Part shown: in pieces, positions 24,300 to 32,562 of the stretch
Layout: every line of letters starts with the position of its first letter
Position numbering within the stretch: the stretch's first letter is position 1
Assembly (NCBI RefSeq): GCF_048593165.1
Contig: NZ_CP184271.1
From: Pectobacterium sp013449375
GTDB lineage: Bacteria > Pseudomonadota > Gammaproteobacteria > Enterobacterales > Enterobacteriaceae
Length of the DNA stretch: 64,000 nt
Direction: 5' to 3' (one strand)
Made by a program: the position numbers and the translations under genes
The notes under the pieces: model-generated
Databases searched by the model: none
Told to the model about the DNA's origin: nothing
The model's input: only the letters and a program-made list of their open reading frames with translations

Positions 24300-24413
24300 T
24301 GTCTCTATCCGATCCCAATAAGGACAATTTTCCGGCAAACTGTCCTTATTGACTGGCGTTTTGTCCTTATTCTTTCTAAATATAGAGACACTTACCGCTA
24401 TTCTGTCCTTATC
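24300..24413. repeat. phased TGTCCTTAT repeat array
   Basis: TGTCCTTATT at 24341 and 24362 and TGTCCTTATC at 24404 (spacing 21 and 42 bp), the inverse AATAAGGACA at 24317-24326, plus degenerate TGTCTCTATC at 24300 and its inverse TATAGAGACA at 24381. Six related decamers lie in 114 bp on a two-helical-turn pitch. The array occupies the gap between the convergent ends of XRE paralogue 2 and the second hipA, so it is not a simple promoter. Candidate binding array for a replication, partition or recombination protein. Confidence 0.75.
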
Positions 24414-24440
24414 AACACACGCCAATAAAACCGGCCAGCC

Positions 24441-25691
24441 CTACACATTAAATGCCTCTTGTTTGGCAAGTTGCTCGCTGCGGTTGATACCTAGCTGGGT
24501 TGCGACAGTTTGCCAACTTTTCACTGCGCCAAGTACCTCGTCATAGATACGCGTTGCGTCCTCGCGGCTTAAGCGGAAGAAATCGATCACCTCGAAGGCC
24601 AGTGCATAGTCGAGTTCATTAGCGGTGTCGGTAATATTGAGATGCAGGCCATGCTTACCCACTATCGGGTTTAAATCATATGCCGGAGATAACTTCCAGC
24701 CTTTATCTGTGAGCAAAAAACCATGATTTCTGAGGTGGTCGTCTGTGTTGGACACCGCAATGTTGAATACGATCCTGCGCCATAGCTGGGCAAGGTCGGC
24801 TTTGGTTTGCGCACCGCTATTACTTAAAAATTCTGCGATTTCCAGATAGCTGGCACCGTCGGATTGTTCGCCGTCATAGTATTGCAGTTGCGTCATAGCC
24901 GATGAGAAATGAATCCGTTTATCACCCACGCGGTCAAAACGTTTAGTCAGGAAAGTGTGATATTCAGAAGAAAATTTGCGTATTTCACTCGGAAACATAT
25001 CGACCCCCGCAGCCAGCGCAAGCTGGTAACACACCATTTCCCAGGCACCCACATCAAATGTGTCGTTCTGATTGGGGAATTTGGCAATCCACAGATGACC
25101 ATCTGAATCGGTCACACAGGCTTTGGGCCTGGCTCCGCCCAGCGATGACCCCGGAGAAATTAGCATTTTGAGCCAGCGGTAATACTCATCGCTGTCGATG
25201 TTGTCATCCCGCTCAATATTCATGGCTGCATGTTCCAATTCACATAGCGACGCCATCGGTGGAGCGGAAAATTCGGTGTTATTGTCTAAAAAATCTTGCG
25301 ATTCAGCCATCTTAAAGCGAATACCGCCCATTCGATAAGAATCGTGAACACCCAGAAGATAATCCAACTCCGTCAGTTTCGTGGTCACTCGCAGGCCTTT
25401 TCGATATTCAATGGCAGCACGGCGCTGCATCAAAGTGCGTCCCCAGCGATCGGGAGAGGAATCCAGAAAGGCACGGAAATTTTTATCTGCCAAATCGTTA
25501 TAAAGCTCCCCACTGTGCAACGCCAACAAGGGATCGATCTGCAAACGATAGCGGGATGTCAAAAAGTGTTTGTCATAAGCAAAGCTGAACACACCGCCAC
25601 GGCTGGTTTCTGCAAACGTCAAATGCCCCACCAACAAAGGCGTATCAATCGGCCTCCAGGACGCATACACCTCAACGATGGATCGGCTCAT
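24441..25691 (-). CDS. hipA: HipA-family serine/threonine kinase toxin (second module)
   Basis: 416 residues. Kinase features: GGARPKACV at 185-193, catalytic NTDDHLRNHGFL at 315-326 and SPAYDLNP at 336-342, plus an ATP-lobe WIAKFPNQ at 201-208. The N-terminal lobe (YELYNDLADKNFRAFLDSSPDRWGRTLMQRR-like region near 63-91) is of the short HipA type. It shares only motif-level similarity with the first HipA. ATG at 25691 overlaps the upstream regulator's stop by 4 bp (ATGA), so antitoxin and toxin are translationally coupled. Confidence 0.9.
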   Translation of the reverse strand: MSRSIVEVYASWRPIDTPLLVGHLTFAETSRGGVFSFAYDKHFLTSRYRLQIDPLLALHSGELYNDLADKNFRAFLDSSPDRWGRTLMQRRAAIEYRKGLRVTTKLTELDYLLGVHDSYRMGGIRFKMAESQDFLDNNTEFSAPPMASLCELEHAAMNIERDDNIDSDEYYRWLKMLISPGSSLGGARPKACVTDSDGHLWIAKFPNQNDTFDVGAWEMVCYQLALAAGVDMFPSEIRKFSSEYHTFLTKRFDRVGDKRIHFSSAMTQLQYYDGEQSDGASYLEIAEFLSNSGAQTKADLAQLWRRIVFNIAVSNTDDHLRNHGFLLTDKGWKLSPAYDLNPIVGKHGLHLNITDTANELDYALAFEVIDFFRLSREDATRIYDEVLGAVKSWQTVATQLGINRSEQLAKQEAFNV

Positions 25692-25996
25692 TTCGTGCCT
25701 TCCAACAGCTTGATATTCTGTAACTTCATGCCAACTTCATCGTAAGCCGCAAGTTTGGCAAAGTTCTCTTCCATGCCCAGTACGGCCATCACCTTTAGAT
25801 AAGTCCCAATCGCCACGCCCGGATCGCCAGAGAAGACTTTATTAACGGTTTTGGTATCAAATCCCGTACGGTCGCAGATCATTTTTTTAGTGAATCCACG
25901 GCGTTTGACGGCAAGCAGTAAATCCTCACCAAACGTGGTCAATATCTTACGTTGCCTTGGAAACAGCACCCTGTACATGTCTCGCTTGGCCATCAT
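25688..25996 (-). CDS. hipB: HipB-like HTH antitoxin/regulator (second module)
   Basis: 102 residues. Helix-turn-helix in LLLAVKRRGFTKKMICDRTGFDTKTVNKVFSGDPGVAIGTYLKVMAVLG (residues 26-74). Two adjacent ATGs, 25996 and 25993; GAGG upstream fits the second slightly better. C-terminal NIKLLEGTK tail. The gene is preceded by four near-identical GGGA-N8-TCCC operators, an arrangement like the multi-operator E. coli hipBA promoter, so autoregulation is very likely. Confidence 0.83.
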   Translation of the reverse strand: MMAKRDMYRVLFPRQRKILTTFGEDLLLAVKRRGFTKKMICDRTGFDTKTVNKVFSGDPGVAIGTYLKVMAVLGMEENFAKLAAYDEVGMKLQNIKLLEGTK

Positions 25997-26013
25997 CTAC
26001 CTCACATAAAAAT

Positions 26014-26151
26014 AGGACTATATTCCCAGTATTGATTTATTCATGGGAATATAGTCCCACATTGTCAGGTAATCAATGTAGCGAAGAGCAAAAATCAAAC
26101 AATATGGGACTGTATTCCCATTTTTTCCAGCATCATGGGAATACAGTCCTA
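26014..26151. promoter_or_regulatory. four-copy operator array of the second hipBA module
   Basis: Copies: AGGACTATATTCCCA (26014-26028), TGGGAATATAGTCCCA (26044-26059), TGGGACTGTATTCCCA (26105-26120), TGGGAATACAGTCCTA (26136-26151). Each is itself a partial palindrome (TGGGA...TCCCA) and alternate copies are inverted. Centre spacing is about 30, 61 and 31 bp, i.e. on a 3-turn pitch. The region 26152-26356 beyond it holds no gene I can support. Confidence 0.88.
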
Positions 26152-26356
26152 TCTTTCTTGAGCAAATGAAAGCGATACAAAGGATCTACCTACGCTTTAA
26201 TTGGTCGTAACTCAACCACTCCTTTGGAGGATCGTTGCAAAGAATCAATCTCTACGAGGCAAAGACCAATGTGGCCTGTAGTTCTTAGCCAAACCCCCGC
26301 AGGCGTGGTGTGGATCACGCCCGAGGGGCAAGAGAGGTAGACTTAACGCCAATGAC

Positions 26357-27562
26357 TCACTCTGCCTTCTTATTCTCCGCGCCTTGTTTTTCTACCGTTG
26401 GCTCCGTTGCCGTCTTACTGCCACTCCCCACCGCATCAAGGTCTTCAGGTGTTACCGTCGTCGCGTACAAGCGGCCTTCCTCGATAAAATCTTCGTCGAT
26501 ACCTTCAATGTTCTCCTGATTATCCCGCCCAGAGAGGATGTTCCAGCAGGCAATGAACAGCGCAGCAATCAACGGGCCAATCACAAAACCGTTAATTCCG
26601 TAGATTTCCATACCGCCCAGCGTGGCAATCAGAATCAGGTAATCTGGCATTTTGGTGTCTTTCCCCACCAGCAGCGGGCGCAAAATGTTATCCACCAGCC
26701 CAATCACCAGCACGAAGAACGCGACGATGAAGATGGCCTGCCAGAGCATATCTGTTGCAAAGAGATAGATCGCAGCAGGTACCCAGATAATCGCCGAGCC
26801 CACGGCAGGGATCAGCGACAGGAACGCCATCAGCGAGCCCCACAGCAGGTTACCGTCTATCCCTGCGATGGAGAACGCAATGCCGCCCAGCGTCCCCTGC
26901 ACCATCGCCACCGCAGCGGTGCCCTTCACCGTCGCGCGGGATACTGCGGCAAACTTCACCAACAGATGGTGCTTAACATGGGTGGACAGCGGCAACGATT
27001 CCAGAATCAGGTTCACCAGATAAGCGCCCTCTTTCAGGAGGAAAAACAGTAAATAGAGCATCACCCCGAAGCCAATGAAGAAGGTAAATGTCCCTTTGCC
27101 GATCAGCAGCACGCTTCCCGCTAGATACTGCCCACCTTTGAGCGCAACCTGCGACAACGCTTGCTGTATTTTGGTGGCGTTATCCAAATTGTGTTCCGCT
27201 AGGAAATGCCGCGCCCACTTCGGCAAATGCTGAAGCAGCTCCGCCAGTACCACTGGGAATTGGGTATTGCTGTCCTGCAATTGGGTGTATACCCCATTAA
27301 TCTCAACCACCAACGAGGAAACGATGATCCCCAATGGAATGAAGACGATCAGGAAAATGATCAGGACCGTCAGTAGCGAGGCAACACCGTTGTTATCTTT
27401 TAATTTTTGCCGAATTTTGTTTTTCAGCGGATGGAAGATGACGGCCAGCACTGCTGCCCACAAGATGGCGGAATAATACGGCGCCAGTATGTCAAAAAAT
27501 GCCAGCGTGACGACAAATAAGATCAGGATGAAGAATCCCTTCGTAAGCCCTTTACTATTCAC
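26357..27562 (-). CDS. AI-2E family inner-membrane transporter (YdiK/PerM-like)
   Basis: 401 residues with about eight membrane segments. Family landmarks are ILAPYYSAILWAAVLAVIFHPL (segments 1-2), a long central periplasmic/amphipathic part, GTLGGIAFSIAGIDGNLLWGSLMAFLSLIPAVGSAIIWVPAAIYLF and DNILRPLLVGKDTKMPDYLILIATLGGMEIYGINGFVIGPLIAALF, the diagnostic C-terminal signature. A charged cytoplasmic tail follows. The GTG at 27562 is preferred because AAGGGGA lies 6 nt before it; the longer frame start is unsupported. Members have been linked to AI-2 export or Na+/H+ exchange, so the substrate stays open. First core gene after the island. Confidence 0.88.
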   Translation of the reverse strand: MNSKGLTKGFFILILFVVTLAFFDILAPYYSAILWAAVLAVIFHPLKNKIRQKLKDNNGVASLLTVLIIFLIVFIPLGIIVSSLVVEINGVYTQLQDSNTQFPVVLAELLQHLPKWARHFLAEHNLDNATKIQQALSQVALKGGQYLAGSVLLIGKGTFTFFIGFGVMLYLLFFLLKEGAYLVNLILESLPLSTHVKHHLLVKFAAVSRATVKGTAAVAMVQGTLGGIAFSIAGIDGNLLWGSLMAFLSLIPAVGSAIIWVPAAIYLFATDMLWQAIFIVAFFVLVIGLVDNILRPLLVGKDTKMPDYLILIATLGGMEIYGINGFVIGPLIAALFIACWNILSGRDNQENIEGIDEDFIEEGRLYATTVTPEDLDAVGSGSKTATEPTVEKQGAENKKAE

Positions 27563-27655
27563 AACGATTTCCCCTTCGTTCAATCTGACCTCGAAATATA
27601 GAACGAAGTGGGTCGTTTGCAATATAGGAAAAAGCGCCGGATTCGGAGGAAATGG

Positions 27656-28156
27656 CTACATGAGCGCCTCATGAGTGGCAATAAAGTCATCTTTTAGCTG
27701 GCTATACACGGCGGCATCGTTGTCACATTCCAGCGCAGCGGCGCGCTTTATTGCCGCGTATTCCGCGCACACAGAAGGGTTTGCCCGCAGATAATCCCGA
27801 AAAGCCAGATGCCGCTGAATATGCCCATTACCCACCACAAAAGCGTGAAGATGATGAGTACGCGCAGCGCCGCCTTTAGTGTAGTAACGACGTCCCGCTA
27901 TTCCATTTTCGCCGCGGGGGTGATAGCCCAGATCGACCATGACATGATCGAATCGGTCCAAATCGGACAACGATACCACTTCCAGCAGCATATCAATCAC
28001 TGGTTTGGCCGGTAACCCCGGCACCGCCGTGCTACCGATATGATGCAGTCTCACCGCGACGTCGCCGAGCGCCTGCGTGAGTTCTCTTGCCGCCGTTGTA
28101 TAATTTGTCGCCCACTGTGGATCGTAATCCACCACGGTAATTGTCCGTCCACCCAT
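27656..28156 (-). CDS. GrpB family (UPF0157) nucleotidyltransferase-like protein
   Basis: 166 residues: VVDYDPQWATNY at the N-terminus, VRLHHIGSTAVPGLPAKPVIDMLLEV (GS...D.D-like nucleotidyltransferase fold), RRYYTKGGAARTHHLHAFVVGNGHIQRHLAFRDYLRANP. This pattern defines the GrpB/UPF0157 family, sometimes fused to CoaE. ATG 28156 follows GAGGGA by 7 nt. Function unknown. Confidence 0.9.
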   Translation of the reverse strand: MGGRTITVVDYDPQWATNYTTAARELTQALGDVAVRLHHIGSTAVPGLPAKPVIDMLLEVVSLSDLDRFDHVMVDLGYHPRGENGIAGRRYYTKGGAARTHHLHAFVVGNGHIQRHLAFRDYLRANPSVCAEYAAIKRAAALECDNDAAVYSQLKDDFIATHEALM

Positions 28157-28260
28157 GTTTTTATCCCTCAACGCAGTCTTCTCGCGTAAAGGGTATCAAC
28201 GTTCAGGGGACGATTCAAAAATCATCACGCGGTGAGAGACGCTCACCACGTGATTCGTAC

Positions 28261-29421
28261 TTACAGACCATCCAGCCGCCGCTGAGTCGCCTGCACCAGC
28301 GAGTCGGTGGTGATATCGGCAATAGCTTTAGCTCCCGTGAGCGTCATCGCCACGCGCATCTCTTTTTCAATCAGGTTCAGTAGGTTAACCACGCCCGCTT
28401 CACCTGCGGCTGCCAATGCATAGACAAACGCGCGCCCGAGCATCACGCCGTCCGCGCCCAGCGCGATCATCCGCACCACGTCCAATCCGGTACGAATACC
28501 GGAATCCGCCAGAATGGTGATGTCGCCTTTCACTGCATCGGCGATAGCAGGCAAGGCATGTGCCGTCGAGAGCACGCCGTCCAACTGACGGCCACCGTGA
28601 TTGGAAACCACAATGCCATCTGCGCCGAACCTGACCGCTTCTTTGGCATCTTCTGGGTCGAGGATGCCTTTAATGATCATCGGCCCTTTCCACATCTCGC
28701 GGATCCACGCCAAATCCTGCCATGAAATAGAGGCATCGAAATTCTCCGCCAGCCAGCCGATATAGTTTTCCAGCGTCGTCGGCGTACCACGATAAGCGGA
28801 AACGTTGCCCAGATCATGAGGTTTACCGTTCAGGCCAACATCCCATGCCCACTGTGGATGAACCATCGCCTGCAACACACGGCGCATCGCCGCATTCGGG
28901 CCACTCATACCAGAGTGCGCATCACGATAGCGCGCACCCGGCGTCGGCATATCCACGGTGAATACCAGCGTCTTGACCCCCGCCGCCTGCGCACGTTCCA
29001 ACACATTGCGCATAAAGCCGCGGTCTTTTAACACGTAGAGCTGGAACCACAGCGGCCGATCGATTGTGGGCGCGACTTCCTCAATCGGGCAGACGGAAAC
29101 GGTAGACAGCGTAAAGGGAATGCCCTTTTGCGCCGCCGCACGGGCAGCCTGCACCTCGCCGCGTCGGGCGTACATCCCAGTCAGGCCAACGGGGGCCAGC
29201 ACCACCGGCATCGCCAGTTTTTCGCCGAACAGTTGGGTTTCCAGGCTCAGGTCAGAAACATTTTTCAGGATGCGTTGGCGTAGCGCGATATCCGCCAGAT
29301 CGGCGGTATTACGCCTGAGCGTGTGCTCACCATATGCACCACCATCGATGTAATGGAACAGAAACGGCGGTAGCCTACGCTGCGCCGCCGCTCGGTAATC
29401 CGTTGAAGCAGAGATGATCAT
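28261..29421 (-). CDS. lldD: L-lactate dehydrogenase (FMN-dependent, membrane-associated)
   Basis: 386 residues of the FMN-dependent alpha-hydroxyacid oxidase family. N-terminal MIISASTDYRAAAQRRLPPFLFHYIDGGAYGE, FMN site LAPVGLTGMYARRGE, QLYVLKDRG, and the catalytic His/Arg segment VVSNHGGRQLDG; then LADSGIRTGLDVVRMIALGADGVMLGR. This is the enterobacterial LldD signature; it oxidises L-lactate to pyruvate and feeds electrons to the quinone pool. AAAGGA precedes the ATG. It is downstream of aldA on the same strand, which makes L-lactate from lactaldehyde; no lldP or lldR is adjacent. Confidence 0.95.
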   Translation of the reverse strand: MIISASTDYRAAAQRRLPPFLFHYIDGGAYGEHTLRRNTADLADIALRQRILKNVSDLSLETQLFGEKLAMPVVLAPVGLTGMYARRGEVQAARAAAQKGIPFTLSTVSVCPIEEVAPTIDRPLWFQLYVLKDRGFMRNVLERAQAAGVKTLVFTVDMPTPGARYRDAHSGMSGPNAAMRRVLQAMVHPQWAWDVGLNGKPHDLGNVSAYRGTPTTLENYIGWLAENFDASISWQDLAWIREMWKGPMIIKGILDPEDAKEAVRFGADGIVVSNHGGRQLDGVLSTAHALPAIADAVKGDITILADSGIRTGLDVVRMIALGADGVMLGRAFVYALAAAGEAGVVNLLNLIEKEMRVAMTLTGAKAIADITTDSLVQATQRRLDGL

Positions 29422-29487
29422 CGTCCTTTCCCATCCTTCTTCTTGTTTGTGCCACGGTTACGGTAAGTAGCATGACCGTTACTGGAG

Positions 29488-29660
29488 CTGCTTTTAGTGG
29501 AATTCATGCTGTTCACTTAAGTCCATTTTTAGGGGAAACACAGGGGGAGGTTCCCGCAGGGACACCTCACCCCTGTGGTCGCCCCGTGTATCTCAATACT
29601 TAAACGATCGGCATGACTTTAGTGAAATTGCCTGTTAGTAAAACTGCTTTTAGTGGAATT
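29488..29660. repeat. 17-bp direct repeat CTGCTTTTAGTGGAATT flanking a palindrome
   Basis: The same 17 bp occur at 29488-29504 and 29644-29660. The second copy covers the stop and last codons of aldA, so the first looks like a duplicated aldA 3' end. Between them is the 29539-29576 palindrome. The pair may bracket a small inserted repeat unit. Confidence 0.6.
29539..29576. repeat. REP-like palindrome between lldD and aldA
   Basis: CACAGGGGGAGGTTCCC is followed by GCA and then an almost complementary GGGACACCTCACCCCTGTG. It forms an imperfect 16-bp stem. Sequences with this core (GGTTCCCGCAGGGA, CCCTGTGGTCGCCCCGTG) recur in Pectobacterium intergenic regions as far as I recall. It could act as a terminator or message stabiliser between aldA and lldD. 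Confidence 0.65.
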
Positions 29661-31089
29661 GAAGGTACGCGACATGCGTTTGCAGATATTCCTGCAAGCC
29701 GTGCTTGCCGTCCGCTCCGCCCACACCGGATTTACGCCAGCCCGCATGGAAGCCCTGCATCGCCTCGAAGTTTTCACGGTTGATGTAGGTTTCGCCGAAT
29801 TTCAGCCCTTTTAGCGCCTTCATCGCGGTGTTGATGTTTTGCGTATAGATCGATGACGTCAGGCCGTATTCACTGTCATTCGCCATCGCGATCGCCTCTT
29901 CCAACGTGTCGAAGGTCGCGACGGGCAGCACCGGACCAAACACCTCTTCGTGCATGATCGGCATCTCTTGCTTCACGTCCACCAACAACGTAGGCGGGTA
30001 GAAATAACCCGTCCCGCTTTCACGCTTACCACCGAGCAGCACTGTCGCCCCTTGCGATACCGCTTTCGCCACTTTGTTTTCCACGCGCTGTAACGCCGCC
30101 GCGCTGATCAGTGGCCCCATATCCAGCGCTTTTTTCTCCGCTGTGTTGCCGAAGGTCACCTGCTCCATCGCAGCTTTAATACGGGCGATAAATTCGTTGT
30201 AGATGCCTTTCTGCACATAAACACGCTCGGCACAGTTACACACCTGCCCACTGTTGATGACGCGGGAACTGACAATGGCTTTCACCGCCAGATCGAGATC
30301 CGCATCGTCCATCACGATGGCTGGCGCTTTGCCGCCCAGCTCAAGCGACACTTTGGTGACGTTCTGTGCCGCCGCCGTCATGGTGGCGATCCCCGCCGCT
30401 ACGCTGCCGGTCAGGCTGACCATGCCCACTTTCGGGTTAGCCGCCAGCTCTTGCCCAACCGTCGGGCCATAGCCGGTCACAAAATTAATGACGCCTTTTG
30501 GCAAACCAATCTTGTGAATGATTTCGGCGAAAATCACCGCATTATTCGGTGTGATTTCACTCGGTTTAATAACGATAGTGTTGCCAGTAATCAGCGCCGG
30601 TGCCGCTTTACGCGCAATCAGGAAGAAAGGAAAGTTCCACGGTAGAATGCCGGTCGTAACACCAATCGCTTTGCGGAAGACGAAGATGTTTTCGTTCGGG
30701 CGGTCGCTCTGAATGATTTCTCCTTCATAACGGCGTGCCCACTCCGCCATATAGTCCAGATAATCGGCGGTAAACAGGACTTCCGTCTGTGCCAAGCCGT
30801 GCGTTTTACCGCCTTCGGCAATGATGGTGTCGGTCAGTTCGGCTTCGCGCTCGCGGATACCGTCGGCAATCTTGTGCAGCCAAACGCCGCGCTCAACCGC
30901 AGGCAATGTTTCCCAGCCCGGCTGTGCGGCTTCTGCCGCATCTATCGCTCTTTTCGCATCATCAGCGGAGCCTTCTGGGATCTGCGAAATGACCTGCTCT
31001 GTGGCCGGATTCACCACATCAATCCACTTCCCGCTGCTGTTTTCAACAAACTCACCGTTGATGTACATACGTTTCTGGGTGGTGCTCAT
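29650..31089 (-). CDS. aldA: lactaldehyde/glycolaldehyde dehydrogenase
   Basis: 479 residues, the length of E. coli AldA. NAD-binding ILPWNFPFFLIARK, VIKPSEITPNNA; catalytic Glu in ELGGKAPAIVMDDADL; catalytic Cys in NSGQVCNCAERVYV; EEVFGPVLPVATF and the C-terminal KSGVGGADGKHGLQEYLQTHVAYLQ. ATG 31089 with GGAGA upstream. It oxidises L-lactaldehyde (from fucose or rhamnose breakdown) to L-lactate, also glycolaldehyde. Placed 228 bp upstream of lldD on the same strand, so the two enzymes could run lactaldehyde to pyruvate in sequence. Confidence 0.94.
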   Translation of the reverse strand: MSTTQKRMYINGEFVENSSGKWIDVVNPATEQVISQIPEGSADDAKRAIDAAEAAQPGWETLPAVERGVWLHKIADGIREREAELTDTIIAEGGKTHGLAQTEVLFTADYLDYMAEWARRYEGEIIQSDRPNENIFVFRKAIGVTTGILPWNFPFFLIARKAAPALITGNTIVIKPSEITPNNAVIFAEIIHKIGLPKGVINFVTGYGPTVGQELAANPKVGMVSLTGSVAAGIATMTAAAQNVTKVSLELGGKAPAIVMDDADLDLAVKAIVSSRVINSGQVCNCAERVYVQKGIYNEFIARIKAAMEQVTFGNTAEKKALDMGPLISAAALQRVENKVAKAVSQGATVLLGGKRESGTGYFYPPTLLVDVKQEMPIMHEEVFGPVLPVATFDTLEEAIAMANDSEYGLTSSIYTQNINTAMKALKGLKFGETYINRENFEAMQGFHAGWRKSGVGGADGKHGLQEYLQTHVAYLQFH

Positions 31090-31418
31090 GTCAGGCGTCT
31101 CCAAAATAGGGTAAGGGAATACAACGCATAAACGAATTGTTAAAAAAACACGCTTTTTTTGTGAAGTTTTGCCATGCTGCGCGATTTACGCGGCATTTAC
31201 CTTTTCATGGCTGCCATCTCAGTCTAGCAAGTGGCAAAAAAGCCATGCTGAGCACGCCTGACGTAACACTTTTGCAAAGAATAGGGAATGAGGGCACCAC
31301 GTTTGCCAACGCTCTTGGCAGGGCGCAGATGAGGCGTGGGTAAGTCAGTTCAGAGAGCGGGATTAATGAAAGATAAAATACCGAGAGCGGCAGGAGAAAG
31401 ACGCCTGCCGCACACGAC
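31090..31418. other. intergenic region with one hairpin
   Basis: This 329-bp gap holds the aldA promoter (minus strand) and, at 31387-31411, GCGGCAGG pairing with CCTGCCGC. The hairpin lies just after the stop of the DUF3829 gene on the minus strand and could be its terminator, though no strong T-tract follows. No small gene was seen. Confidence 0.5.
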
Positions 31419-32459
31419 TTACCCTTTATTCATACTAGCAATGTAGCGATTTCTGGCTTGATTTCGGTTGTTATACTCATCAACCAATCTGTTGAAACTA
31501 TTGATCATGTTATTATAATTTCTTTCGAGATCGGCGTTCTTCCCTTTACCCAAATCGCGACGTAATGCTTTCACATTCGCCAGCAACGCAGAAGCGTTGG
31601 GTTCCAGATAAAACCAGAAGGGATCCGCTGCTGTTTTACCTTCAGACTTCGCCCGATTCGCTTCACCATAGGCTTTGGCTGTTTCTAACGCCTGTTGGTA
31701 TGCCGTTTCAAGTGGCTGCAAATTCTCCACCGTCAAACGATCTTGCGTATTCAGTGCATCGATAGCATCGATAACACCACGGGCTTCCAACATGACATTT
31801 TCGGTATGCCACCAGATATCTTTCCCATTACGCTGTTCCATCGCAGTCAGGGCTTGTTTCTCTATCGCCAGATTACGCGAGGCGACAAGACTATGGATGC
31901 GGTCAGATTTTGCAAAAAACGTCTTGAACAGCGGCGCAATTTGAGCCTGAAGAGCCTTGCCCTTAGCCATTCCATCATCTTTGTAATCGCCTTGGGAATA
32001 GTAGGTATCGACGCTCTGAACCAGAGGAATCAATTGTTGCAGCGTTTGCGCATATTCGGTACCGAGCGCGTCAAGTTCTGGGTCGCTTTGCCCATTCTTC
32101 ACACCCGCGTTCAATCCCTCAATACAACTCTTGGCAATGGCATACTGATCACCATGCTGGGCTAAGGTGAAACGAGTCTGCAAATTCCAGAAAGCGTTCC
32201 CTTTCGTGACTTGGTTTTCATACGCAGTCTGATAACGCGCATAAGCACCTCGCCAGGCGCCATCGACACTATTAATACACGTCACAAACGGGGCCAGTTT
32301 CGCTACCATTGCTTCACTTTCTTTCGACAGCAAGGTCTCAACATTCTCTTCCGCTTTACCCCCGTTGCTGTCCATTAATGCGTTTAATGCCCCAGTTTTA
32401 TAAAGAAACGCACCGCCAATTACGGCCACCGTGGCTAAAATACTGACTACCTTCTTCAC
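31419..32459 (-). CDS. DUF3829 (YiiG-like) membrane-anchored protein
   Basis: About 346 residues. An N-terminal hydrophobic segment (KKVVSILATVAVIGGAFLYK, residues 2-22) is likely a membrane anchor or signal. The rest is helical, with YINALN/NLQPLETAYQQALETAKAY and a C-terminal NNMINSFNRLVDEYN typical of the DUF3829/YiiG family. In E. coli YiiG is a lipoprotein; here no lipobox Cys is seen. Start chosen at GTG 32459, after AGGAG at 7-nt spacing; longer frames upstream have no ribosome site. Function unknown. Confidence 0.75.
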   Translation of the reverse strand: MKKVVSILATVAVIGGAFLYKTGALNALMDSNGGKAEENVETLLSKESEAMVAKLAPFVTCINSVDGAWRGAYARYQTAYENQVTKGNAFWNLQTRFTLAQHGDQYAIAKSCIEGLNAGVKNGQSDPELDALGTEYAQTLQQLIPLVQSVDTYYSQGDYKDDGMAKGKALQAQIAPLFKTFFAKSDRIHSLVASRNLAIEKQALTAMEQRNGKDIWWHTENVMLEARGVIDAIDALNTQDRLTVENLQPLETAYQQALETAKAYGEANRAKSEGKTAADPFWFYLEPNASALLANVKALRRDLGKGKNADLERNYNNMINSFNRLVDEYNNRNQARNRYIASMNKG

Positions 32460-32562
32460 CAAAACTCTCCTGTTAGTAATAAAGAAACGTGCTCGCCTCA
32501 GGCTCCAATGCCCATAACTGCGAGTCAAAAAATAATAACATGAGTTATAATTCGTGGCGTCA

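Noticed and set aside
26190..26340. Short frame reading ...MWPVVLSQTPAGVVWITPEGQER
   Set aside because: No ribosome site, under 50 codons and no family recognised; could be a remnant but unsupported.
26384..27052. 222-codon plus-strand open frame
   Set aside because: Antisense to the AI-2E family transporter; low-complexity His/Arg/Gln translation.
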